A DNA stretch of 64,000 bases from an uncultured Collinsella sp. (GTDB taxonomy: Bacteria; Actinomycetota; Coriobacteriia; Coriobacteriales; Coriobacteriaceae): contig CABUXL010000003.1 of NCBI GenBank assembly GCA_902495525.1, positions 1 to 64,000 on the forward strand. Direction: 5' to 3'. Below are positions 42,785-51,191 of this stretch, piece after piece. The position numbers and the translations under genes are program-made. Under the pieces are notes generated by a model. The model was not told the DNA's origin. It saw only the letters and a list, made by a program, of their open reading frames with translations, and searched no databases. Within the stretch, counting starts at the first letter, position 1, and each line of letters starts with the position of its first letter.

Positions 42785-45700
42785 CCTTGTCCTCCCTCCT
42801 CAGCGTGCCGTTTTCCCAAACATTCTTGGCACGCGAGCCGCCATCGACCCATTTGTCCTTCGCGCGCGTGTTGACGCACGTCACCACCGCATCGCCCGCG
42901 CTCGAAGCAGACGAAATCGTCAGCTCGGCAGATTTACCGGGCGCCTTGCCCGGCGTGCTCAGCTCGCCCTCGTAGCGCCATGCCCAATTCGTGTCTTCCT
43001 CGACGGTATAGATGCCCGCCGGAGCGGCGAACTGCACGCTGCCGACATACCAGGTCTCACCGTTTTCCGGCTGCTGCTTATCGACCTTCACCTCGACCAC
43101 GCGCGTCTCGGGAGAGGCTCCCTCCGCCGTCTTCGTCACCTTAAAGCGGAACGTCTGTCCCATAGCGCTGGCATCGGTAGTTTTTTTAACGATCGTCAGT
43201 GCATGAGTCTGGGCAAAGCTGAACACGGCATTACCGGGACCTTGCTCGCCTTCGCCTGTCTTCTTGGACTCCAGACGGTTGGCCAGGTCGAACGAACCAT
43301 TACCCGAACCCAGGCTGTAGAGCGAGACATACTGGTCGTTAACGGGTTCCTCCGCCATGGACGCACCAGGACCGTAGCTCGCCCGCTTAACGGTAACAGT
43401 CAGCTGCGTCCCCATAAACGGCTCGGCGAAGCAGACCTTAAACGGCGCCTTGTCGGCACCGTCATCGACGGTGTTGGCGGCGGCGGGATCGAGCAGCCAT
43501 TTAAGCTGCGCGGTCATAGTTACGGGGCTCGCGGGATCAGACGTATCGTTGGCAACCACGCGATACGTCACGGGATACAGGTCCATGTCTCCCGTGACCG
43601 GCTCGCCCTTAAACTCATTCCAAGACTTCGGAGCGCCAACGGCAGGCACATATCGCCACTCCAGGAAGAGCTCGCGTACGTCACCGCTGGCCGCCTGTTC
43701 ATCGAGCAGCGCGACGATCTTGGAGTGGGCGTCCGGGTCGTATGCCACGGACTTTTTCTCCATCTCGGGATTGCCGTTTTTGTCATAGACCGGGTTGCCG
43801 CTCTCATCCACCTTGGGAACATCGACGTTATGGACAAAGCCGGCGCCCGTCGCTCGCTCGCCGTCCGAGTCGACCGTCGCCGTAAAGATGACCGCCCCGT
43901 CGACGCCGTGATAGCGCACCTTATACGGCGTGACCTTGTACACCGCGGTATACGTCGCGCTCTCAAAGGGCTCGCTGCCCTCGAGGGGATACTTATCGTC
44001 TTCGGTCATCAGAGTGTATTTACTATCGGATTCATAGTCACGCGACCAGCCGACAAAGTCGTACTTGGTGCCATCCTTGCCGACAACCTCAGCTGTAGCT
44101 CTTACTTCCAGCGAAATTTGATCGCCAGAGTCGGTGCGCGAAAGAGAACGCACGGAATCGGGGTTATCCAGCTTGACATCGATATTCGATTGGACTTTTA
44201 CCGCGCTGGGACGGTAAACCGGGTACAGCTCCATGGGGGCGTTAACCACAGTGTTTGTATTCACCATGGGAAGGCCGTCCGACCAAACGACATAGCCGTT
44301 GCCGGATGCCGGTTTAGTTTCCGTCCAGCCTACGAAGGCATTGTATGCATTCGTTGCAGCATCGATGTCTCCAACGTTATACGTCGGCAGCGGCATGCCA
44401 TCCTTAAGGCTGCCGAGCGTATTGCCCTCCTGCGCGAGCTTGCCATCGATATCGGTGTCGTTCAGGTGATATACCACCGCAATGGGCGTGTAGTAGGCCA
44501 CAAACATGTAAGGCTTGCCCGGCTCCACCGGATAGGTATACGAGTTATTGCCGTCAGATTCGAGCTCCTTGACCTCACCGTTCGGGAGTTCGATTTCGAC
44601 CTTATTCAGCTTGTATAACTCGCCGCCTGACTTGTATACCGTCGTTTCGATATCAGGAGTCACCGTTGCCGTGGCGGGATCGGTATCCGCATTGAGATTA
44701 GGGGTGATGTCATACCTAGGAACATTCACCTCGGAAGTGCCATTAAAACCGGCGCGGTGCAGGTTGGTGGTGTAGTTGACGTCGAACTTTGCGTAGACGG
44801 GATAGGCATCCTGACACTGGGTGACCTTGGAGTCATCCGTCGCCAAGTATGGCGCCGCCTTTTCCGGATCGCTCGTCACATAGGGGTCGTTGGCGACATC
44901 ATAGATATATTTCCAGACGGCAGAATCCTTCTTGACCTCGGCGGTCGAAATCCAGCCCAGGAACTTATAGCCCGGCACGGCCATGTCGGCATCGGTCGGG
45001 GAAGCTTCGAGGGTCAGGGGGCTCTCATACGATCCTTTCTCACCATCTTCTGGTTTTTCGGCCACTTTAACCGACTTATTAACATGCGGGTAGTAATACG
45101 TGAACGTCGGATCCGCCCCGTTCACCTTGGTCTGCAGCAAGTTACTCTCATAGCGCCGCGTGGCAGTCCTCACGACATTATCGCCCTTGTTGTAGAAATT
45201 AACGTCCGTGGTAATCATCGCGCGAACGTAGTACTTCTTATCTGTACGCACTATGCTCTCGATGGGATTTTTCACATATGTCCAATATTCACCATCGCGC
45301 TCAAGCGTCCAGAAATTCAGGCGATAGCGATCATTCACCAGTTTGGCCGTTACGTTCAGCGAAGCCGAAGTCCAAGTATCGCTTAGAGTTGCAGCGCCTG
45401 GAAAATCAGTATCGGCATAGAGGTTTTTTAGAGTATCGGCTCCCGTATCGTTTTTAACGTTGTGCGAGTACGCGTTAAGGGGACTCACGACAAGGGTTTT
45501 CTTCGTGAAGCGCGTGCCACACGTTTCGTCATACCTATCCTTTATACCGTGGTCAACATGCTCCGGACCCCAGTGGACGACGTTTTCACGCACGAAGGTA
45601 CTACCGACGTTTTCCTCAAAGGGCGTTTGATAGCGATTCCAAACGGAACAAAGTAGCTTGCTGTCCGTAAACTCATGGTTGGTATAAGCCCGAACGTAAT

Positions 45701-48227
45701 AATCCACTCGGTACTCAAAGCGGGCGATGTAGGTATGCGGCGCGGTTAAATCGACATCTGCGGGGAGCGTATAGCTGGGATCGCGGCTTACGCGCACCTC
45801 GAGCGGAGCATCCTCGGTTCCCTTGTTTTCGTACCAACCCAAGAAGCGATAGCCATCGGGCAGCTTGCCGCCATTGGACAGGGGCGTACCTTCCGTGTTG
45901 CACACCTGTACCGTGTAGACGCTGGTGCCGTCCTCGGTAGTCTGGACGTCGACATTGGTTTTGCCCACACCGTCGCGCAGAGTCTTATCGTCGGTTGTGT
46001 CCTGCTCATTGCCCTCGAACACCGTTATGATGTTCGACACGTAGTCGCTGTACACCGGGTAGAAGTCGGTAGGACGGACAACCGTGATCTCGCAACCCGC
46101 AGGATAAAAAGCTCCCTGATTTTTAAGCTCGGCTAACTGAGTCGAGGTGATGGCGGCATAGCCACCATTCATCCCCGCCTCGCTGCTAGGCTGCGTGGTC
46201 CAGCCGATAAATGTCGCGGTAGGCTTCAAGTTGCCGCGATCCGCGGGGGCAGCGGGCGTCAAACCCACGCCATAGCGGTACCAATCAGTTGACTTGCCGT
46301 GCGCAGCACCGGTTTTCCAATCAAGCGTCTCGCCCTTAACGTTATAGAACAGCACCTGTGCCTCGTACGAAGCGATAAACAGGTCATTGCCCTCAAAAGC
46401 CTTGGCCCCTTTCGCGTTATCGGCAGTATAGGTTGACGTTTCGTCGTGCAACTCGCTCTTCTGGACCTGCTTGCCAGCAGCCACAGCATCGGCATCGGTC
46501 TTGCCGTCAAACCAGCTGTTGTCTTGTCCAATTCGATTCACTTGCACATCGGGCTCGCGGAACCAGCCCATAAAACGGTAGCCGCCGTTCTCCCCGCTCA
46601 GCCCCTCAGGCTTTGCGGAGGTATCCTGCTTAAACGTTACCGACGTATCGCCCTGGGCCAAGCCCTGGGCCGTTCCCGCCAGCACGGCACTCACGGCAAA
46701 GGTATACGGATCAGAGGTCGCCTGATCAATACCGAGTTTGGTTGCCTCGATGGTCGCGATGCCTGCACCAGGAAAATCAATCGTCGCCTTAACGCTCTGG
46801 CCATGCACGGGAATATTCAGTTTGTAGTCCATCGCCCACTCATTGGGGTGTGAGTCATTCAGATACGCATCGTTAGCAGTCGAGCGCATGGTGCCGGCAC
46901 AGAAGTCGTAATCATGCTGCTCCCACAGCTCACGTGTGACGTAGCGTTCGTCGTCCCAGGGACCGAATCCGGCACCGGATACCGTGCCATCACCCGCAAG
47001 GGCGTAAATCTTCTTCTTGGCTGCCGTACCCTGACTAAACCCGGATAGGCTGACACTGGGCTTGAAGTAGCAATCAGTGATAGTCGCATCACCCGCATTA
47101 GCGCGTGCAGCAATACCGCCCAGGTTCACGTCGTTTTGAATAATGGGGATCACGGCGATGGGGTTGTACTGGCGCGAGCTCAAATCGCCGGCGAAATGGC
47201 TGCGAGTGATTTCATTACCGCTCTTAGACAAGATGCGGCCTGCAAGACCGCCCGTCCAAGCGCGCGTTACGGAGACAACGCCCACGTAAGAAGCAGCATA
47301 GCTATAGCATTTCGCCGTTGAAAAGCAGTCAATGACTTTAGCGCCTTCTGCCATGCAGCCCACAAAACCCGAGGCGTACACGTTGTTGCCGCCCAGGGCG
47401 CCAATGGCCACATCGTATTTATTGGTAACGTCGGTCATGCCCTTCTCGGCAATCGAGCCATCCTCGTTGCGCGTAGGCGTCACGCGGCAATACTCGATGG
47501 TCGAGTTCTTAACGTAGCCGGCAAACGCCGCCATATACAGGCCCTCGCCACCGATTGCCTGTACGCCCGAAGTCGTGTTGTTAACGGCGCGGCCACCACG
47601 GACCTCGCAGTTGTAGAGGGTGCAACCATCGAGCTCGCCGGCAATCAGGCCCCCCTCAAAACCCGCATTGGTAATCACATTGAGCATGTTGTTGGCACAC
47701 GTAACGTGCAGGGTGCTCTCCATAACCATAACGTTTTCGAAGTGGGTGTTGATCGCCCTGCCCACGATAATGCCGCCGCGGAAGTCAGCCCAAATGTTGG
47801 CATCCTTGACCAAGAAGTTCTTGATGGTGGCGCCATCGGTCTCGGCAAAAAAGCCCGTGTCGCGCTCGGGATCCAAGACCTTATTCTCGTAGTTCAGGCC
47901 CTTCACGGTATGGTTTTGACCGTCAAAGACGCCCTTAAAGGGATGTTCTTTGTTGCCAAAGGAGAGGTGCTTGACCGTATCCGCAACAATGGCGTTCATA
48001 TCATCATCGTTAAGAACGATATCGTTATCGAGATAGACGCGCCACTGCGACGTGTCGCGCTGTCGCGACAGCGCGACACACGCCAGGAAGTCGTTCCTGT
48101 TTGTGATATGGAATTCGGTCTTGTCCTCGGGCACATCCTCGGCATACGCTGCCGCCGGCAGCGCTACAACGCAGCAAAGGGCGATTGCCACCACAGCGAT
48201 CAGCCTGCCGAGCACGCCTCGGTTCAT
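42777..48227 (-). CDS. Giant secreted adhesin (beta-helix and InlB-type repeats)
   Basis: 1816 residues. Signal peptide (IAVVAIALCCVVALPAAAYAED). A right-handed beta-helix/GLUG-like region (about 30-420) with repeated FxGxFDGQNHTVKGL and GGLIAGELDGCTL motifs is followed by at least six InlB B-repeat or Listeria-Bacteroides-type modules marked by FMGWF, FIGWT, FLGWY, FLGWI, FVGWT and FVGWS. A prealbumin-like terminal domain ends in IYTVEEDTNWAW...VTCVNTRAKDKW. No sorting signal or membrane tail is present. ATG 48227 has GGAG nine bases upstream; ATG 48242 is an alternative. Predicted surface binding or matrix scaffold retained through the smaller operon proteins. Confidence 0.8.
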   Translation of the reverse strand: MNRGVLGRLIAVVAIALCCVVALPAAAYAEDVPEDKTEFHITNRNDFLACVALSRQRDTSQWRVYLDNDIVLNDDDMNAIVADTVKHLSFGNKEHPFKGVFDGQNHTVKGLNYENKVLDPERDTGFFAETDGATIKNFLVKDANIWADFRGGIIVGRAINTHFENVMVMESTLHVTCANNMLNVITNAGFEGGLIAGELDGCTLYNCEVRGGRAVNNTTSGVQAIGGEGLYMAAFAGYVKNSTIEYCRVTPTRNEDGSIAEKGMTDVTNKYDVAIGALGGNNVYASGFVGCMAEGAKVIDCFSTAKCYSYAASYVGVVSVTRAWTGGLAGRILSKSGNEITRSHFAGDLSSRQYNPIAVIPIIQNDVNLGGIAARANAGDATITDCYFKPSVSLSGFSQGTAAKKKIYALAGDGTVSGAGFGPWDDERYVTRELWEQHDYDFCAGTMRSTANDAYLNDSHPNEWAMDYKLNIPVHGQSVKATIDFPGAGIATIEATKLGIDQATSDPYTFAVSAVLAGTAQGLAQGDTSVTFKQDTSAKPEGLSGENGGYRFMGWFREPDVQVNRIGQDNSWFDGKTDADAVAAGKQVQKSELHDETSTYTADNAKGAKAFEGNDLFIASYEAQVLFYNVKGETLDWKTGAAHGKSTDWYRYGVGLTPAAPADRGNLKPTATFIGWTTQPSSEAGMNGGYAAITSTQLAELKNQGAFYPAGCEITVVRPTDFYPVYSDYVSNIITVFEGNEQDTTDDKTLRDGVGKTNVDVQTTEDGTSVYTVQVCNTEGTPLSNGGKLPDGYRFLGWYENKGTEDAPLEVRVSRDPSYTLPADVDLTAPHTYIARFEYRVDYYVRAYTNHEFTDSKLLCSVWNRYQTPFEENVGSTFVRENVVHWGPEHVDHGIKDRYDETCGTRFTKKTLVVSPLNAYSHNVKNDTGADTLKNLYADTDFPGAATLSDTWTSASLNVTAKLVNDRYRLNFWTLERDGEYWTYVKNPIESIVRTDKKYYVRAMITTDVNFYNKGDNVVRTATRRYESNLLQTKVNGADPTFTYYYPHVNKSVKVAEKPEDGEKGSYESPLTLEASPTDADMAVPGYKFLGWISTAEVKKDSAVWKYIYDVANDPYVTSDPEKAAPYLATDDSKVTQCQDAYPVYAKFDVNYTTNLHRAGFNGTSEVNVPRYDITPNLNADTDPATATVTPDIETTVYKSGGELYKLNKVEIELPNGEVKELESDGNNSYTYPVEPGKPYMFVAYYTPIAVVYHLNDTDIDGKLAQEGNTLGSLKDGMPLPTYNVGDIDAATNAYNAFVGWTETKPASGNGYVVWSDGLPMVNTNTVVNAPMELYPVYRPSAVKVQSNIDVKLDNPDSVRSLSRTDSGDQISLEVRATAEVVGKDGTKYDFVGWSRDYESDSKYTLMTEDDKYPLEGSEPFESATYTAVYKVTPYKVRYHGVDGAVIFTATVDSDGERATGAGFVHNVDVPKVDESGNPVYDKNGNPEMEKKSVAYDPDAHSKIVALLDEQAASGDVRELFLEWRYVPAVGAPKSWNEFKGEPVTGDMDLYPVTYRVVANDTSDPASPVTMTAQLKWLLDPAAANTVDDGADKAPFKVCFAEPFMGTQLTVTVKRASYGPGASMAEEPVNDQYVSLYSLGSGNGSFDLANRLESKKTGEGEQGPGNAVFSFAQTHALTIVKKTTDASAMGQTFRFKVTKTAEGASPETRVVEVKVDKQQPENGETWYVGSVQFAAPAGIYTVEEDTNWAWRYEGELSTPGKAPGKSAELTISSASSAGDAVVTCVNTRAKDKWVDGGSRAKNVWENGTLRREDKDD
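48052..48079. repeat. 28-bp perfect palindrome inside the giant adhesin gene
   Basis: GTGTCGCGCTGTCG followed by its exact complement, about 150 bp into the coding sequence, encoding VALSRQRDT. In mRNA it would form a 14-bp hairpin. It resembles an inserted repeat unit. Confidence 0.6.
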
Positions 48228-48245
48228 GTTCTTAATCTCCATGGG

Positions 48246-48893
48246 CTAGTTCGCCTCCGGCCAGCCCACGACGTCGAGCACGTCGAGGACGGTATCGTTT
48301 GCCTGCTGGTTTTTGGCCTGCACGGCCTGGACGTCGATATCGAGCCTGTATGAGCCGCCGCGCGCGGCATCGTGGTAGTCGCCCACAAATCGCAGCGAGT
48401 TCATGAGGCTCTCCGTCATGGCACCGGAATCGAGCACGCCCCCGCGTCCGGCCAATCCGCGGTAGTAGTACCACCCATCGCCGCCATCGATCCACGGGGA
48501 CCCCTCGCCCGCGTTCACGTGAAAGGCGACGTTGCCCGAGGCGTCCGCACTCGAACCGTCGGGCGCCACCGACGTCATGCGCAGACGAGCGCGAACGTAC
48601 TCAGGCTGCGCGCCGGCGTTCTCCACGCGCACAATGCGGCTGATGTCAGAGCCCCCGGCCTTGGTATCGGGATAGTCGCCGCGCTCGTCGGCCTCAAACG
48701 GAATCTCCTCGCCCTGCTCGTTTAGGGTGTATTCGCAGACTCGTACCTTCACGCTGCCAAACGATAGGACGTTGTTCGCCGGAACCATATCAACGGTAAA
48801 AGCCAGCGTGCCACACAGGCACGCCAGGGCCAACAGCGCCATCGCGGCAAGCGCCAAGGTGCGTTTCTGATTGTCGGAAAGATTGTTGAGCAT
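48246..48893 (-). CDS. SipW-dependent exported protein 2 (TasA/camelysin-like)
   Basis: 215 residues from ATG 48893; a TTG four codons earlier is possible and neither has a strong ribosome-binding site. The leader is QKRTLALAAMALLALACLCGTLAFTVDMVPANNVLSFGSVKV: basic start, hydrophobic core, then the NNxxxxGSV pattern of SipW substrates. The ectodomain carries IVRVENAGAQPEYVRARLRM, a TasA-type beta-sandwich segment. No membrane tail. Its stop lies close to the giant adhesin start. Probably a fibre subunit or adhesin partner. Confidence 0.72.
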   Translation of the reverse strand: MLNNLSDNQKRTLALAAMALLALACLCGTLAFTVDMVPANNVLSFGSVKVRVCEYTLNEQGEEIPFEADERGDYPDTKAGGSDISRIVRVENAGAQPEYVRARLRMTSVAPDGSSADASGNVAFHVNAGEGSPWIDGGDGWYYYRGLAGRGGVLDSGAMTESLMNSLRFVGDYHDAARGGSYRLDIDVQAVQAKNQQANDTVLDVLDVVGWPEAN

Positions 48894-48925
48894 TACGTTC
48901 GCCAATCGTCGATCAAAAGGGGACC

Positions 48926-48970
48926 GAGATCCCGGCCCGAAAATGGGGATGGGGAGCGGGCTGGGATCTC
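48926..48970. other. Stem-loop between two SipW-substrate genes
   Basis: GAGATCCCGGCCCG (48926-48939) pairs with CGGGCTGGGATCTC (48957-48970) with a single mismatch, then CCCCTTTTG in the minus sense. It could attenuate transcription so that the upstream major subunit exceeds downstream genes. Confidence 0.4.
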
Positions 48971-48986
48971 AGTGGGGGTGGGGCTA

Positions 48987-49700
48987 CTACTGGTTCTTAA
49001 TGGTATTAGCCCAAGTCTTGGCCTGAGTGACGGCGTTGTCAGCAGCGCTGGTGTTGCCGTCCGTCTGGTCGGCTCCGAAGATGTAGGCGGAAACCTTCAT
49101 CGTGGGGTTCGTGGCGACCATGGAGCCCTCCAGGGTGCCCGGGAACACAACCTTGCTAAAGAGCTCGCCGGTGTAGACGTCCTCAGTAGCGCTCTTGGCG
49201 GGGAGGGCAACAGGTTTGTCATCGGTAGCACCCTTGGCGTACATGAACAGACCGCTCAGGTACTGGCCGTCGGCAGAGGAGGTCACCTGTCCATCAACCG
49301 GCTTCCAGTTGTCGTTGAGGGCGAAGTACGGGGTGTTCTTGGCAGCGGTGTCATCCTTGACCATGGCGTTCTTCACGTAGATGAACACGTAGGCGTCGTC
49401 TGAGCCCTTCGCGATGCCAACGTTCGGGTTCTTATCGGTGCTGGAGCCAGGAACAATCTTGGAGTTGTCTTTCCACTTGGTCTCGAACAGATAGGCTTTG
49501 TCGGTATTATTATCGGTGCCAGGCTTATCGGGCTGGTCGGGATCGGGCTTCTTTTCGGGAATGTTGATGCTGCCCACCGTAAACACGTTGTTCAGCGTCT
49601 GCGTGGCTGTCAGCCATGCATAGGTGCCCACGCCGGCAGCCAGCACCAGCAGCAGCAGGGCGGCAACGATGCCGTAGCGTTTTTTCTTCTTGTTTTCCAT
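48987..49700 (-). CDS. SipW-dependent exported protein 1 (TasA-like)
   Basis: 237 residues, the first substrate gene after sipW. The leader KKKKRYGIVAALLLLVLAAGVGTYAWLTATQ with LNNVFTVGSI immediately after is a textbook SipW-cognate signal region. The ectodomain begins with a Pro/Asp/Lys-rich linker and continues as a Lys/Asp-rich beta domain (AYVFIYVKNAMVKDD). No cysteine and no anchor, as for TasA-type fibre subunits. ATG 49700 has AAGGAAGAG upstream. As the gene nearest the peptidase and upstream of a stem-loop, it is the likeliest major subunit; that is inference. Confidence 0.78.
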   Translation of the reverse strand: MENKKKKRYGIVAALLLLVLAAGVGTYAWLTATQTLNNVFTVGSINIPEKKPDPDQPDKPGTDNNTDKAYLFETKWKDNSKIVPGSSTDKNPNVGIAKGSDDAYVFIYVKNAMVKDDTAAKNTPYFALNDNWKPVDGQVTSSADGQYLSGLFMYAKGATDDKPVALPAKSATEDVYTGELFSKVVFPGTLEGSMVATNPTMKVSAYIFGADQTDGNTSAADNAVTQAKTWANTIKNQ

Positions 49701-49770
49701 CGTTCTCTTCCTTTCGAAAACCGACTTCCCCGGCAACGGCCCTTGCCGCCGCCGACACCTCTCCCTGCTG

Positions 49771-50325
49771 CTATGAACGCCGCTCTCTCACATGCGCGCG
49801 GGTATGCTTGCCCGCAGGCTCGTCGGGAACCATCCGATCGAGCACTATCGACGCCGCGACCAGCAGCGCCAGAACGGCCACCACAACAAGCAAACCGGGC
49901 ATCGTCGTGCAATATGCGTTAACGAAGCCCAGGTAAGGGACACAAAAAGAAACGACGCCGATCACGCGTGAAAAAGGCGTCTGCTCGGCGTCGTGCATGA
50001 TGCTTCCATCTGCATTTTTGTTTGCGATTCCCTGCGTGCTGATCGTCTGCGCCACAGGGTCGACCTCGTACACCTGGTGGGTCACTACGGCGCCGTCCGA
50101 TCGGTAAAAAGTTGCATTGTCGCCCACGGCAATATCCGATGGCTCAACCTGGCGAACAAACACCATGGAGCCAACGGGAAGCTTGGGCTCCATAGAGCCC
50201 GAAAGCACTGCAAAAGGCGTGTATCCAAATGCGCGGGGAGCAAAAGAAACAACGGCAAGGGCTATGACAAGCGCAAGCGCCAGACTGCTAAGAAGTGCAA
50301 TAAAACGTTTGAGTCCGCGAGTCAT
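49771..50325 (-). CDS. sipW: SipW-type signal peptidase I
   Basis: 184-residue membrane peptidase of the archaeal/ER-type signal peptidase I group. The catalytic Ser44 lies in LSGSMEP after one transmembrane helix, and His83 in VVTHQV replaces the Lys of ordinary bacterial SPase I, as in Bacillus SipW. A second helix near the C-terminus is followed by a basic tail. It should cleave the leaders of the three downstream TasA-like proteins, as SipW does for TasA and TapA. First gene of a six-gene operon. ATG 50325 has only a weak ribosome-binding site. Confidence 0.88.
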   Translation of the reverse strand: MTRGLKRFIALLSSLALALVIALAVVSFAPRAFGYTPFAVLSGSMEPKLPVGSMVFVRQVEPSDIAVGDNATFYRSDGAVVTHQVYEVDPVAQTISTQGIANKNADGSIMHDAEQTPFSRVIGVVSFCVPYLGFVNAYCTTMPGLLVVVAVLALLVAASIVLDRMVPDEPAGKHTRAHVRERRS

Positions 50326-50716
50326 CAAAACGATTAATCCATCCCCATCGAGGCCTTATTCGATCCCCTGAAGGGGCAGTCGCTTTCCTCGGGCACCGCA
50401 AGGCACTAAAAAGTGAGTTCGAAAAAAAGCCAATTTGAATTCTTTTCGTAACAAAAACGTTAGCGATGTCCTGCATTTTTATCAAGCTCTCAGCGCCAAA
50501 CGCTACCAATTTAGGCGTAAGCGGTCATTTATCCCCATACCGGACTGCCATATCCAATATCTACTACTAACCCCCTACGCATCTTCTTCATAGGGGGTCT
50601 GTTTTTTGAATATCTAAAAGAATGCGCCCCCCCCCGACATTAAAACATACTGCCCTATGTCTTATTTATTTTTAACCCCCCTGCGGGTTTAAGGCAGCCC
50701 ATTGTAGTTCGCAGCC
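50326..50716. other. sipW upstream region
   Basis: A 390-bp gap. On the minus strand TTGATA, 17 bases, TAACGT (about 50460-50490) is a candidate promoter. A C9 run at 50627-50635 lies about 300 bp upstream of sipW, and a plus-strand hairpin CCCCCTA/TAGGGGG (50571-50597) with a following T6 run sits between them. No gene is seen. Confidence 0.4.
50571..50608 (+). terminator. Orphan plus-strand terminator-like hairpin
   Basis: CCCCCTA pairs with TAGGGGG across a 13-base loop, followed by TCTGTTTTTTG. No plus-strand gene precedes it, so it may end an unannotated or antisense transcript. Confidence 0.45.
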
Positions 50717-50726
50717 CATACCTTCT

Positions 50727-50987
50727 GGAAGGCGTGTCCCAATCTTCAGGTCCGGAGTGGGATGCGGTTTCCGCTTGTGACACCGATGGGAAAGCGCGTC
50801 CCACTCCGATCACAAATTCCGGGTCACATTTTCCGCCAAGGCTTCAACCGGAAACCGTGTCCCATTTCTCAGCCGAATACTGGGATGCATTTTCCACTGA
50901 GCCCCTCAACCGGAAAGTGCATCCCATTCCAAGCCTTGATTCCGGGACATACTTTCCAAGACCCCGCCCATTCGGAAAGCCCGTCCC
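50727..50987 (-). repeat. 62-bp tandem array C (5 units)
   Basis: TCCC starts of the GGAAA-----TCCC motif fall at 50737, 50799, 50860, 50922 and 50984, spacing 62, 61, 62, 62. Inverted GGGAYGC-TTTTCC partners lie between them. Confidence 0.75.
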
Positions 50988-51046
50988 GCTCTGAATACAT
51001 CCGGACATGGAATATCCGCTTATAAGGCCTTCCATCAATAAAGGGG

Positions 51047-51172
51047 CGCCCGCCCGGCGGCGGAATATAAGGTTTATCGCGAGTTCCGCACGAGCCGGAG
51101 AGCACTTAATGTGCTCTCCGTGCGAGCAGGACTGTAGAGTAGGAAACCTTATATTCCGCCGCCGGGCGGGCG
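51047..51172 (-). repeat. Structured element family II, copy C
   Basis: The outer stem is a perfect 29-bp inverted repeat (51047-51075 with 51144-51172). The inner hairpin GGAGAGCAC-ATTAA-GTGCTCTCC differs from copies A and B on both sides of the stem. The internal loops (ACAGTCCTGC, GTGCGGAACTCGCGAT) are unchanged. It starts 19 bp after the stop of the gene at 51192. Confidence 0.8.
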
Positions 51173-51191
51173 AAACATTTAGAAGATGGAC

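Noticed and set aside
42597..44618. 673-codon plus-strand frame opposite the giant adhesin
   Set aside because: Antisense shadow with composition typical of reverse-complemented coding DNA and no ribosome-binding site.
40859..50987. Iterons of a replication origin or plasmid
   Set aside because: No rep gene, DnaA boxes or plasmid functions are nearby; the arrays lie at gene 3' ends in chromosomal context.
36185..51172. Integron attC sites
   Set aside because: There is palindromic, cassette-like placement, but no conserved RYYYAAC/GTTRRRY pair at the ends, and no integrase in the window.
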